Assembly (NCBI GenBank): GCA_003136315.1
Contig: PLDW01000475.1
Coordinates: forward strand, 15,570 to 79,569
Reading direction: 5' to 3'
From: Gemmataceae bacterium
Lineage (GTDB): Bacteria; Planctomycetota; Planctomycetia; Gemmatales; Gemmataceae
DNA: 64,000 nucleotides
Part shown: in pieces, positions 18,136 to 27,003 of the stretch
Layout of the letters: the number at the start of each line of letters is the position of its first letter
How positions within the stretch are numbered: the first letter of the stretch is position 1
The notes under the pieces: model-generated
Databases searched by the model: none
What the model saw: only the letters and a program-made list of their open reading frames with translations
What the model was told of the DNA's origin: nothing
Program-made: the position numbers and the translations under genes

Positions 18136-20499
18136 ATGCGTCTTCGCATTGCCCTTGTCGCTGGCTTGGTCGTCCTTGCAGCGATCGTCGTCGCGATTGG
18201 GCCGCGGTTCGTGGTGGCCGACGATCAGCCCGTTCCGCCGGGAATCGAGAAACGGGTGCCACTCACGACCTCGACCGTGGTCGGCTTCCCCGACCCTCCC
18301 CCGCCCTACCGCGTGACCCGGGTGCTGACGACCTACCGGCCCGAGTACCCGATCATGGTCCGGGCCATCCCTGGCAGCGACCAGATGCTCGTGATCACCC
18401 AGCCGCAGGCGTACGGGCCGACCACGATCTCTCGCTTCCGGGACGCCACCGGCACCACCGTTGCTGACGCCACGAAAGTGCTGGTCACCCCGAACGGCGG
18501 CACCGCGTACGATATCGCGTTCCACCCGAAGTTTGCTGAGAACGGTTACGTCTATATTGGCTGGAATGGTCGAGCCACCGACCAGAAGAAAAAGCACTCG
18601 AAAATTACCCGGTACACGATGAAGACGGCCGCCCCCTACGACCTCGATCCGAAGAGCGAGGCGGTCGTGATCGAGTGGGAGTCGGACGGGCACAACGGGG
18701 CCGCGGTCTGCTTCGGAACCGACGGGATGATGTATGTGACCAGCGGCGACGGCACCACCGACTCGGACGCCAACCTCACCGGCCAGCGGACGGATCTGCT
18801 CCTCGCCAAGGTGCTGCGAATCGATGTCGATCACCCGGCACCGGGCAAGATGTACGCGGTCCCCAAGGACAACCCGTTCGTTGGGGATGCGCGGTTTGTT
18901 CCAGAAACCTGGGCCTACGGGTTGCGCAATCCCTGGCGGATCACCTCCGACCCGAAGACCGGGCACATCTGGGTCGGTCAGAATGGGCAGGATCTGTGGG
19001 AGCAGGCGTATTTCGTGCGGAAAGGGGAGAACTACGGGTGGAGCGTGTGGGAGGGGAGCCACCCGTTTTACCCCAACCGGAAGGCGGGTCCGACCCCGAT
19101 CACGAAGCCGACGGTCGAGCACCACCACTCGGAGGCCCGATCGCTCACGGGCGGAATTGTGTACTACGGCGAGAAGCTGCCCGGCCTGAAGGGGGCCTAC
19201 CTCTACGGCGACTATTCCACGGGTCGGATCTGGGCGGTGAAGCACGATGGCGACAAGGTGGTCTGGCACAAGGAGGTGGCGATCACCTCGATGAAAATCA
19301 CAGGCTTCTCGACCGATACGAAAGGCGCACTCCTGATCTGCGACCACGCGGGTCCGGGTCAGGGCGGCTTCTACACCCTGGAACTGAACCCGGCCCCGAA
19401 GGAGCCGAGTACGTTCCCGAAGAAACTCTCCGCAAGCGGGCTCTTTGAGTCGGTGAAAGACCACCGGATGAAAGCCGGAGTGATCCCGTACTCGGTGAAC
19501 GCATCCTTTTGGTCGGACGGGATGTACAAGGAGCGATTTATCGCTCTCCCGGCCGGTGAGACAATCGGGTTCACACACACGCGGGGGTGGAATTTCCCGG
19601 ACAAAACCGTGATCGTGAAGAGTTTCGCGGCCGAGGCGACTGAGGGCGACCCGGCCTCGCGAAAGTGGATCGAGACGCGGTTCCTGACGAAGCAGGAGGG
19701 TGAGTGGTTCGGGTACAGCTACGTCTGGAACACTGCGGGGACGGATGCCACCCTGGTCGAAGCGAAGGGGATGGACCGGGAAGTGGTGATCCGTATTCCG
19801 GGGGGTGGTGAGCGGAAGCAAGTGTGGCACTACCCGAGCCGGGCGGAGTGTATGGTGTGTCACAGTCGAGCGCAGAATTTCGTGCTTGGGCTCTGCGAAA
19901 TCCAGATGAACAAGAACCACGACTACGGCGGGGGGCGTGTGGAGAACCAACTCCGGGTACTCGAACGGCTGGGGATGCTGAAGGCGGAGAACCTCGGAGA
20001 TGTCCAGAGAAAACTGGCCGCCGCTGACGCCGCGAAGGGTCTCAAGAATACGCTCGCTGACGGGTTCGTCATGCTCCACCAGCCGCAACCCGGGCAGAAG
20101 GAGGCAAAGCCCGCGAAACTCCTGAACCAGTCGCCGGACCAGTTCAAGAAGCTGGTTGATCCCTACGACAAGACGCAGGATCTGACGCTCCGGGCGCGGT
20201 CGTGGCTGCACGCGAATTGCTCGTCGTGTCACGTCGCGGCGGGAGGTGGAAACGCGCAGATCGATCTGGAGTTCGGAACCGCACTGGACAAGATGCGCAT
20301 CCTGGACGTGAAGCCAATGCACCAGACCTTCGACCTCCCCGACGCCCGGCTCCTGGCTCCGGGTGCTCCCGACCGCAGCGTACTCATCCACCGCCTGGGC
20401 ACCCGCGGCCCCGGTCAGATGCCCCCGCTGGCGAGTACGCGGGTCGATGCTGCTGGAGTTGAACTGATGCGGGAGTGGTGCCGGTCGCTGGGGAAATAG
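18136..20499 (+). CDS. PQQ-type sugar dehydrogenase fused to c-type cytochrome region
   Basis: 787 residues, exported. A signal/anchor helix (residues 3-28) precedes a six-bladed beta-propeller of the soluble glucose/sorbosone dehydrogenase (GSDH) family, about 60-430, with YDIAFHPKFAENGYVYI, SDGHNGAAVCFG and ETWAYGLRNPWRI motifs. The C-terminal part (about 440-787) carries two haem-binding motifs, CMVCH and CSSCH, as in planctomycete fusions where electrons pass from the sugar oxidation site to a c-type haem. Substrate unknown. The long minus-strand frame opposite is a GC-bias shadow. Confidence 0.88.
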   Translation: MRLRIALVAGLVVLAAIVVAIGPRFVVADDQPVPPGIEKRVPLTTSTVVGFPDPPPPYRVTRVLTTYRPEYPIMVRAIPGSDQMLVITQPQAYGPTTISRFRDATGTTVADATKVLVTPNGGTAYDIAFHPKFAENGYVYIGWNGRATDQKKKHSKITRYTMKTAAPYDLDPKSEAVVIEWESDGHNGAAVCFGTDGMMYVTSGDGTTDSDANLTGQRTDLLLAKVLRIDVDHPAPGKMYAVPKDNPFVGDARFVPETWAYGLRNPWRITSDPKTGHIWVGQNGQDLWEQAYFVRKGENYGWSVWEGSHPFYPNRKAGPTPITKPTVEHHHSEARSLTGGIVYYGEKLPGLKGAYLYGDYSTGRIWAVKHDGDKVVWHKEVAITSMKITGFSTDTKGALLICDHAGPGQGGFYTLELNPAPKEPSTFPKKLSASGLFESVKDHRMKAGVIPYSVNASFWSDGMYKERFIALPAGETIGFTHTRGWNFPDKTVIVKSFAAEATEGDPASRKWIETRFLTKQEGEWFGYSYVWNTAGTDATLVEAKGMDREVVIRIPGGGERKQVWHYPSRAECMVCHSRAQNFVLGLCEIQMNKNHDYGGGRVENQLRVLERLGMLKAENLGDVQRKLAAADAAKGLKNTLADGFVMLHQPQPGQKEAKPAKLLNQSPDQFKKLVDPYDKTQDLTLRARSWLHANCSSCHVAAGGGNAQIDLEFGTALDKMRILDVKPMHQTFDLPDARLLAPGAPDRSVLIHRLGTRGPGQMPPLASTRVDAAGVELMREWCRSLGK

Positions 20500-20551
20500 G
20501 GGGGCAGTGGATTTTGCAACACCGGTTGGAGAGGGTGGGTTAGTCTGATAC

Positions 20552-20658
20552 CGGCGAGGCATTGCTCGCCGGGTGGGGGGTAAGCCTTCACGACTCGCAA
20601 AGCTCCACCCCCCACCCGCCTGCTTCGCGGCGACCTCCCCCACAAGGGGGGAGGTGAG
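20552..20658. repeat. MITE-like palindromic element, copy A (partial)
   Basis: Carries GGGTGGGGGGTA, CTTCACGACTCG, AGCTCCACCCCCCACC and ends in CGACCTCCCCCACAAGGGGG-GAGGTGAG. It matches copy B but lacks B's left terminal inverted repeat. Confidence 0.8.
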
Positions 20659-20731
20659 AAAGCTGGCCCGTCTGTTGTCATCGCCTTTTCACCCGTAGAA
20701 GCCTGCCGCCTCAACCCTTGTGGAATTAGCT

Positions 20732-20864
20732 CTCACCTCCCCCCTTGTGGGGGAGGTCGGCCCGGCTTTGCGGGCCGGGTGGGGGGTATGCCTTCACAAC
20801 TCGGATAGCTCCACCCTCCACCACCACGCTTCGCAGCGACCTCCTCACAAGATCAGGGGTGAGG
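20732..20864. repeat. MITE-like palindromic element, copy B (complete)
   Basis: A ~133-bp palindromic unit with ~27-bp terminal inverted repeats: CTCACCTCCCCCCTTGTGGG at the left and the degenerate inverse ending AGGGGTGAG at the right. The interior is shared with copy A and with a fragment at 24243-24287. No coding capacity. Confidence 0.8.
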
Positions 20865-20897
20865 AAAATGCCATCCGGGACACGGTCCCACACGAAC

Positions 20898-23800
20898 TCA
20901 CCCCAGCAACCCGCCAACCCGACCGATGAGATCCCCGACCTTCTTGGCGGCCTCCTCGGCGAACATGCCGACGCTCAGGGCACCGTTCACCCAGCCCTTC
21001 ACCTTGTCAAAAGTGGCGCTCAGTTTGCCCTTCTCCGGGTTCGCCGATGTGGCGATGACCTTGGCCTCCTCCACCGCGGTCACCGTCTCGTTGAGCCTGG
21101 GCTTGACGGTCGTGTGAACCTCCACAGTCTTGAGAATGCCGAGGAGCTCGTCGAGCAGTGTGACAAGCTGCGCAGCGGTCTTTGCGTCCATGCCGTGCTG
21201 CTGCGTCAGGTTGCCTGTGCTCGATGCCGTCGCCCCATCACCGGTCGCCATCGCCCCAACTTGGGAACCCTCGACTTTGGTGTCATACTTTGCCACAGAA
21301 GCACCTCCACTATTAAAGAAATAATAGATATCACCCGACGAATATTGCTTAAGCAGTAATTGATTACTCGGCTCTGGCCCGACTCCCTCAAGGAGATTCT
21401 TCACGAGGAACGGTTTCTCAGCTCCTTTATAGGCATAAACCTCAACTCCTTGGCGTTCAAATTCAACCAACGTTTCGTACTCAATCGCGGCGTCCGGCTT
21501 CCCCGGCACAATGACTGGAACCTTTGCAGTGATCTTCAGGTCGCCGAGCAATCCATGAAGTTTAACGAAGGCGATCCGGACCACTGCCAATGCTCCCCGG
21601 CGTTCGCCCTTCGGTCCTGCCACGAAGACATGCACCCGTCGATTTTTCCGGTCAGCACGGACCAATACTTCGCAACCATCGACAGTCAGCACGACCCCAC
21701 TCGCCCAGGCTCTCCAGTTCGGTGACATGTGGCGGTGCATTTCGACAATGAACCTGGGCAATAGCCACGAAGGCAAGTCATCATAATCATACCGAAACCG
21801 CAGGCTGCCCGCCTCATCCAAGTTCAACTTCGGTTCCTGCATTGCCAGTAGCGCAGGGACGAGGTAGCGGCCCGGGTGGTCGTCGAGTTCAAAGCTGAGG
21901 TTGAACCGCACCATCATGTCGGCGATGAACGGCCACAACTTCTGCGGGTATCGGTCGGCATTCTTCAGGTCTGCCAACATCTGCCCGAGGTCTTTTTGGT
22001 CGAACTCTCCGCCGGCTTTTATCACATCGTCGTGAGTCAGAATATGATACACGGCTGTGGTCAGCCAGTTCGGATCCAGCAGTGTCGTCTCACTGTGCTT
22101 CACCACCACCCCGATCTGGTCGAGCAAGGCGAGCAGGGTGTCCTGCTCTGAGTCTCCCGTGACCCCGGCCTCGACACAGATGGTGGCATACCTCGCTGTC
22201 GTGAGCATCGACCGCTCACGAGCGAGGTTTCCCACATCCTCCTTCACCTTGAAATAGCTCTTCGGCAACCAGTCCCGAACATGAGGAAGATCCCTCCTGG
22301 CAACGTCCACTATAAGCCTGCGCAGTTCGGCGATGTTCTTGCCCCCTTCGGGGAATCTCATCGGATCCCGGCAGGAGGTGCGGATGAACTCCCGAATAGT
22401 GGGGTACTCATTCCGTAACCGGGCCTCATCCAGGCGGAGGTCGTGGGGTTTCTCGGCCTTGTTCACCACAACGATCACTGGAACCTCTTCGCCTCCACGG
22501 TTGCGGACCGCCCGCATCCAGTAGTGCAGAACGGCCTCGGCGTCAGAGGTGTTCTCCCGGCGGGCCTCTAATACGATGAGGTAAAGCGACCGGGCAGTGA
22601 GGAAGAACTTGTGTGTCTCGTGCAGCACCTCTTGGCCACCGAAATCCCAGACGTTCAACCGCAGCGGATCCTCACCAGCGGCGCTTCTCTCCACGTCCCA
22701 CTTGGCGACATTTATGCGGTCGAGGATGGTCACCCCTGGCGTCTTGGCCGAGTCGACACACGGCTGATTTTCCACGAGGTAATTGACGAGGGCCGTTTTC
22801 CCTACGGCTTCGTTCCCGATCACAATCAACTTCGCCTCGTTTAGTTGACGCTTCCCTTCCTGCTCCCCACGGACATAGTACGCCCGGATGGCGGCCGGAT
22901 TATTGGGGTTGTAGAGGAGTTCGTTCGGGATTCTTAAAGACGGGATCTTGGATGCGTTCAAATGCACGAGCCTGGTGAGGCCGACGGCCACCGCTCTCAC
23001 ACCTGCGTCTGTCACCCGCGCGCAACCGGCGAGATCAAGAAAGGTGATGTCAGTTAGCCCCTTGGCCACTGCTTTAACCCCATCGTCAGTCACTTGACGG
23101 CACCAGGCAAGATTGAGAGAGGTGAGCCCTTGCAGCCCAGCCGCGACCGCCTCTACTCCAGAATCTGTCACCATGTTGTCGTCGAATAAGCTGAGGAATG
23201 TCAGCTTATTCAGCTGATCAGCCACTGCCTTCACACCCGCATTCGTCACCCCTTCACAATGGGTGAGATCCAGAACAGTGAGCCCAGTTAGCCCGTCAGC
23301 CACTGCCTTCACACCCGCGTCACTTACTCGACGACACCAGGCGAGATTCAGGGAGGTTAGCTTTCTCAGCCGAACGGCGATCGCCTTTACCCCAACGTCG
23401 GTCACCTGACCACAACCGTAGAGGTTGAGGAAATGGAGTCCGGTCAGCTGATCGGCCACTGCATTCAGCCCGAGGTCCGTCACCTTGTTGCAGTTGGCAA
23501 GGTCGAGTGAGGTGAGGTGCTCCAGCCCCTCAGCCACAGCCCTCACCCCGACGTCCGTCACCCTCTCGCAGCCGTCAAGGTTGAGTGAGGTGAGCCGCTT
23601 GAGTTTGTCGGCCACCGCCAGCACACCCGCGTCCGTTATCCGCAGGCAGCCACTGAGGTTGAGGGAGGTGAGTTCCATCAGCCGCTCAGCCAAGAACCTG
23701 AGATCCTCATTAGTGAACTCCAACTCCCGCGGCAAATACTTTCGCAAGTTGAGTTCGGACCCAGGAGTATTCTGGAAATCGGAGAGGATCTGTGAGACGA

Positions 23801-23924
23801 GATAAGACGGCACGGGCGGCCTCGCTGGAAAGTGCGTGCGGGATCGAAGTCTGCACTGTCGAATCATACCAGCCGATTCTCGCCAAAACAACGGACTCGC
23901 ACCATCGATCGGTGAGAACTCCAC
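20898..23924 (-). CDS. LRR-Roc-COR (Roco family) GTPase
   Basis: 1008 residues. Ten leucine-rich repeats of the AMN1/cysteine-containing type occupy about 70-330 (period 24-26, e.g. LTSLNLDGCERVTDVGVRAV). A Roc GTPase follows: Walker A GNEAVGKT (370-377), DFGGQE (427-432), NKAE (488-491, Glu in place of the usual Asp) and SCRD (517-520). A COR domain (~550-850) includes LDPNWLTTAVYHILT. The C-terminal ~140 residues hold a Gly/Ala/Ser-rich segment (VEGSQVGAMATGDGATAS) and a final amphipathic helix pair. Bacterial Roco proteins are multidomain, NLR-like in layout; a sensing role is inferred. Start is GTG 23924; ATG 23867 is an alternative. Confidence 0.9.
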   Translation of the reverse strand: MEFSPIDGASPLFWRESAGMIRQCRLRSRTHFPARPPVPSYLVSQILSDFQNTPGSELNLRKYLPRELEFTNEDLRFLAERLMELTSLNLSGCLRITDAGVLAVADKLKRLTSLNLDGCERVTDVGVRAVAEGLEHLTSLDLANCNKVTDLGLNAVADQLTGLHFLNLYGCGQVTDVGVKAIAVRLRKLTSLNLAWCRRVSDAGVKAVADGLTGLTVLDLTHCEGVTNAGVKAVADQLNKLTFLSLFDDNMVTDSGVEAVAAGLQGLTSLNLAWCRQVTDDGVKAVAKGLTDITFLDLAGCARVTDAGVRAVAVGLTRLVHLNASKIPSLRIPNELLYNPNNPAAIRAYYVRGEQEGKRQLNEAKLIVIGNEAVGKTALVNYLVENQPCVDSAKTPGVTILDRINVAKWDVERSAAGEDPLRLNVWDFGGQEVLHETHKFFLTARSLYLIVLEARRENTSDAEAVLHYWMRAVRNRGGEEVPVIVVVNKAEKPHDLRLDEARLRNEYPTIREFIRTSCRDPMRFPEGGKNIAELRRLIVDVARRDLPHVRDWLPKSYFKVKEDVGNLARERSMLTTARYATICVEAGVTGDSEQDTLLALLDQIGVVVKHSETTLLDPNWLTTAVYHILTHDDVIKAGGEFDQKDLGQMLADLKNADRYPQKLWPFIADMMVRFNLSFELDDHPGRYLVPALLAMQEPKLNLDEAGSLRFRYDYDDLPSWLLPRFIVEMHRHMSPNWRAWASGVVLTVDGCEVLVRADRKNRRVHVFVAGPKGERRGALAVVRIAFVKLHGLLGDLKITAKVPVIVPGKPDAAIEYETLVEFERQGVEVYAYKGAEKPFLVKNLLEGVGPEPSNQLLLKQYSSGDIYYFFNSGGASVAKYDTKVEGSQVGAMATGDGATASSTGNLTQQHGMDAKTAAQLVTLLDELLGILKTVEVHTTVKPRLNETVTAVEEAKVIATSANPEKGKLSATFDKVKGWVNGALSVGMFAEEAAKKVGDLIGRVGGLLG

Positions 23925-23925
23925 G

Positions 23926-24123
23926 ATGGGGGTTGGGGGCGGGGTGCTGGTCTGCTGCGGGGCAGGGATGAGCCGATCTCCCGCAATCGTCGCTGCCGCC
24001 CTGGCACTGGCACACCACTCCAGTCACGACGAGTCGATGCAGATCGTTGCGAAATGCCACCCCCTGGACCTCTCGCCGCCGCTCTGGGCGGAAGTCTGTG
24101 GTGCAACGGAACGGGCCAGGTGA
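23926..24123 (+). pseudogene. dual-specificity phosphatase fragment, 5' truncated
   Basis: 65 codons from ATG 23926 reading GVLVCCGAGMSRSPAIVAAA and ending LSPPLWAEVCGATERAR. This matches the P-loop of dual-specificity/tyrosine phosphatases (CxxGxSRSP with catalytic Cys) and the helix behind it. The N-terminal half of a normal ~150-residue domain is missing: upstream lies the 5' end of the Roco gene on the other strand, and the preceding codons are not phosphatase-like. It is therefore most likely a remnant left by a rearrangement. A very short functional protein is possible but unlikely. Confidence 0.5.
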
Positions 24124-24242
24124 AACCCCAAGGTCTCGTCCAGGAACACCACCGAGATGTGGCGTGCGCTCCGAATCTTTGGCCTGAAAAGCCGTTCTTG
24201 CCGAACCAAGCTCATGCCTCGCCTATACGACGTGGTCAGCTT

Positions 24243-24287
24243 CACCCCCCGGCCAGCTCGCAAAGCCAGGCCGACCTCCCCCATATA
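24243..24287. repeat. MITE-like element, copy C (inverted fragment)
   Basis: CACCCCCCGGCCAGCTCGCA followed by AAGCCAGGCCGACCTCCCCC is the reverse complement of the left third of copy B. It lies between the phosphatase remnant and the DUF1501 gene. Confidence 0.6.
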
Positions 24288-24325
24288 CATTAAATTCACC
24301 CCGTGCGTCTGTCGAAAGCTCTCTC

Positions 24326-25795
24326 ATGAACCCGATCCAAAATCACCTGCTCAACCTCACCCGGCGACAGTTCTTCGGCTCGTCCGGGCTCCGTCTCGGA
24401 GGCGCTGCGCTGGCCATGCTCGCTGGCCGGTCGGTAGGTGCAACCGAACCCGCCAGCCCCGCCCGGGTCCACCCTCCGCTGCCGGGGTTCCCTCATTTCC
24501 CGCCCACGGCCAGGTCGGTCATCTACTTGCACATGAACGGCGGGCCGAGCCAGCTCGATACCTTCGATTACAAGCCGAAACTGGTCGAGCAGTTCGACAA
24601 GGATCTGCCAGCCAGCGTCCGGATGGGCCAGCGAATCACCACCATGACCAGCGGCCAGGCCCGGCTCCCGGTCGCGCCGTCGTTGTTCAAGTTCGCCCAA
24701 CAGGGAAAGTGCGGGATGCGGGTGAGCGAATTGCTCCCGCACACAGCGAAATGCGTCGACGACATCGCGTTGGTGCGAAGCGTCCACACCAACGCGATCA
24801 ATCACGATCCGGCGTGTACGTTCGTGATGACCGGAAATGAAGTTCCTGGCAAACCGAGCATCGGATCGTGGCTGGCCTACGGGCTGGGGAGCGAGAGTAA
24901 CGACCTCCCGGCGTTCGTCGTGTTCACCCCCTACTGGTCGTCCGGTGCAGCAGCGCAGGCCCTATTCTCGCGGATGTGGGCGAGCGGGTTCCTCCCAGGC
25001 AAGTTCGGCGGCGTGGCACTTCGTAGCGTTGGCGACCCGGTCCTCTATGTCCAGAACCCGCCGGGAGTGAGCCCAGCCAGTCGGCGGGCCATGCTCGACA
25101 CCCTGGGCGAGCTGAACCATCGGACGTTCGACCGATATAGTGATCCCGAGACCCTCACCCGGATCTCGCAGTATGAGATGGCATTCCGGATGCAGACGAG
25201 CGTCCCCGACCTGACCGATCTGTCGAAGGAGACGAAGGAGACACTCGACCTCTACGGCCCGGAGGTGAGCAAACCGGGGTCATTTGCGGCCAGCGCTCTG
25301 CTTGCCCGTCGACTGGTGGAGCGAGGCGTCCGGGCGGTCCAGATCCTCCATCGAGGATGGGACCAGCACGGAAACCTGCCAAACGAAATCCGTTCCCAGT
25401 GTCGCGACACCGATCAGCCGACTGCGGCGCTTCTCACGGACCTGAAGCGGCGAGGGCTTCTCAACTCGACTTTGGTGGTCTGGGGGGGAGAATTCGGTCG
25501 GACGGTGTATAGCCAGGGCGGCCTGAGCAAGACCAATTATGGCCGCGACCACCACCCGCGGAATTTCTGCATGTGGCTGGCCGGGGGCGGGATCAAGGGT
25601 GGGACAGTTTACGGGGAGACAGACGACTTCAGCTACAATGTGGCCACAAATCCGGCCCATGTAAACGATCTGAATGCGACGATTCTGCATTGCCTCGGGA
25701 TCGATCACACAAAATTCACGTTCAAGTTTCAGGGTCTCGACCAGCGGCTGACCGGGGTGGAGGAGCAGCACCCCATCCGGGAACTTCTGTCGTAA
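24326..25795 (+). CDS. DUF1501 protein, Tat-exported
   Basis: 489 residues. The N terminus has a twin-arginine signal ([19 protein letters not shown]), then the DUF1501 fold, a sulfatase/alkaline-phosphatase relative: [62 protein letters not shown] and [20 protein letters not shown]. In planctomycetes these proteins are typically paired with PSCyt1/DUF1549/DUF1553 proteins; here the gene is solitary. Substrate unknown, periplasmic or cell-surface location expected. The start codon is placed by the Tat signal. Confidence 0.93.
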   Translation: MNPIQNHLLNLTRRQFFGSSGLRLGGAALAMLAGRSVGATEPASPARVHPPLPGFPHFPPTARSVIYLHMNGGPSQLDTFDYKPKLVEQFDKDLPASVRMGQRITTMTSGQARLPVAPSLFKFAQQGKCGMRVSELLPHTAKCVDDIALVRSVHTNAINHDPACTFVMTGNEVPGKPSIGSWLAYGLGSESNDLPAFVVFTPYWSSGAAAQALFSRMWASGFLPGKFGGVALRSVGDPVLYVQNPPGVSPASRRAMLDTLGELNHRTFDRYSDPETLTRISQYEMAFRMQTSVPDLTDLSKETKETLDLYGPEVSKPGSFAASALLARRLVERGVRAVQILHRGWDQHGNLPNEIRSQCRDTDQPTAALLTDLKRRGLLNSTLVVWGGEFGRTVYSQGGLSKTNYGRDHHPRNFCMWLAGGGIKGGTVYGETDDFSYNVATNPAHVNDLNATILHCLGIDHTKFTFKFQGLDQRLTGVEEQHPIRELLS

Positions 25796-25834
25796 GCGAG
25801 ACGGCCGGAAATGACTTTCCACGCTTGTGGGTGC

Positions 25835-25857
25835 CACGGGCGGCTTGACCGCCCGTG
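25835..25857. repeat. perfect 9-bp hairpin after the DUF1501 gene
   Basis: CACGGGCGG-CTTGA-CCGCCCGTG, between two convergent genes. No T-run follows, so it is either a factor-assisted terminator for the DUF1501 gene or one of the short dispersed hairpins of this genome; a related CACGGGCGG motif recurs at 25867. Confidence 0.6.
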
Positions 25858-25947
25858 TGACGCCTTCACGGGCGGACAAGCTGCCTGACACCCGATGCTG
25901 CTGGGAGATTCACTCCCGCCGCCTACCTCACCTCGTTACGATTGCGA

Positions 25948-26529
25948 TCACGCGGCCTGCTCCAACCGGCCCCCGGAATCACTCACCACATACTTCTCCC
26001 AGCGGATCTTCTTGGTGATCCGTCTGGCAGCCCGGGGCCGTCCTGGGTGATTCCAAGCCCCACCGGAGGGGGCCGGAGTCGGCACCCATCCGGCGGCCTT
26101 GTAGATCGTGCCCGCGTGGGCATCGCGGTCGTGGTAACTGATCAAGCGCGTGGCCCCACGACTCCTGGCCAAATCCCGGACCATCCATCCAAGCATGCGG
26201 GAAGCTGTGTTCCGCGGCGCGGCCGGTGCAATTGCAAACCGCCTGAGTTCGAGGCAAGATCCGTCTTGCGGAAGCAATCGCGCGACTGGCCGACCCCAAA
26301 CCGCGACCGCGAATCGGTGGCCGTCAGATTCGGCTGCGTAGCAAATCCACCCGGCCACTCGCTTGTCGAGATGGGGCAGAGTCGAGTGCCACTGCCGATT
26401 CAGATCGAGTGCCTCGTCCAACCCGATTGGGCCAAACACCAGATTGGCGAGGGATGGCCGATCCTCTTGTGCGGCCAGCGTTGGAAAACTCGTACTGGGG
26501 GCAGGCATTTTCACCTCGGGCATCTGCAT
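25948..26529 (-). CDS. Mom-like GNAT-fold protein
   Basis: 193 residues. The pattern LNRQWHSTLP, GHRFAVAVWGRPVAR, LELRRFAIAP-x-APRNTASRMLGWMVRDL, then GATRLISYHDRDAHAGTIYKAAGW corresponds to the GNAT-like fold of phage Mu Mom and its relatives, which are mostly phage-encoded. Mom modifies adenine in DNA to evade restriction; relatives may modify other targets. It sits 4 kb from a block of phage morphogenesis genes on the same strand, although non-phage genes separate them. Start uncertain (ATG 26529 or 26523). Confidence 0.62.
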   Translation of the reverse strand: MQMPEVKMPAPSTSFPTLAAQEDRPSLANLVFGPIGLDEALDLNRQWHSTLPHLDKRVAGWICYAAESDGHRFAVAVWGRPVARLLPQDGSCLELRRFAIAPAAPRNTASRMLGWMVRDLARSRGATRLISYHDRDAHAGTIYKAAGWVPTPAPSGGAWNHPGRPRAARRITKKIRWEKYVVSDSGGRLEQAA

Positions 26530-27003
26530 CGCGGGTTGAACGAAAGCGCCAGAATCCGAGTCGAACGGTTCTCTCCCGACTGGTCGATCGGGTGTGTCCC
26601 GGTATCACCTCTGGCGCAGGAACCCCGGTCGGCGGACGGGGCCGACCGGGGTTGGGAAGACCCCGGCCAGGTGGTCGCGACTCCACCGCCTCTCCCTCGG
26701 TGTAGCCGCCGCACCTGTCCCGGCCGGGGCACACCATCCTTGCCTGGAGGGTTGCCTGCTGGGAGTGGTCTGGCGAGATCGGTAGGTTGCATTTTGTGCC
26801 AGAGTGGGCCTGGCGAGGTGGGAATGGCCTGTGTGACGGTAGACGAAAAAAGCCCCGGAGAGACCGGGGCGAGTGAGTTTCCTTTCTGATGCCAAGCTCT
26901 TACGCGGCAAGCGATGCGATCAGGAACTGAGTGATCTCCTCCGTCCGGGAGACTCTCTCATCATTGGCGGTCATGTCAGCCGCGAGGTGGCTCGATTGCC
27001 GGA
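26530..27003. other. 474-base intergenic region
   Basis: No supported gene. Contains an intrinsic terminator for the minus-strand gene to its right (listed separately). The remaining open frames on both strands are unrecognisable and Pro/Arg/Gly-rich, as expected for out-of-frame GC-rich DNA. Confidence 0.5.
26846..26870 (-). terminator. intrinsic terminator
   Basis: Read on the minus strand: GCCCCGG-TCTCT-CCGGGGC followed by six T (plus-strand A-run 26846-26851). Seven G:C-dominated base pairs, a 5-base loop and a T-tail form a standard Rho-independent terminator. It lies ~135 bases after the stop of the gene ending at 27004. Confidence 0.75.

Noticed and set aside
18109-20643. 844-codon open frame on the minus strand
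   Set aside because: It is exactly antisense to the dehydrogenase-cytochrome gene, which has two haem motifs and a propeller. The translation is rich in Arg, His, Pro and Val with no domain; a GC-bias shadow.
22931-23690. Regularly spaced repeats that could suggest a CRISPR array
   Set aside because: The period is 75-78 bases with no distinct spacers, and the repeats encode in-frame leucine-rich repeats of the Roco gene.
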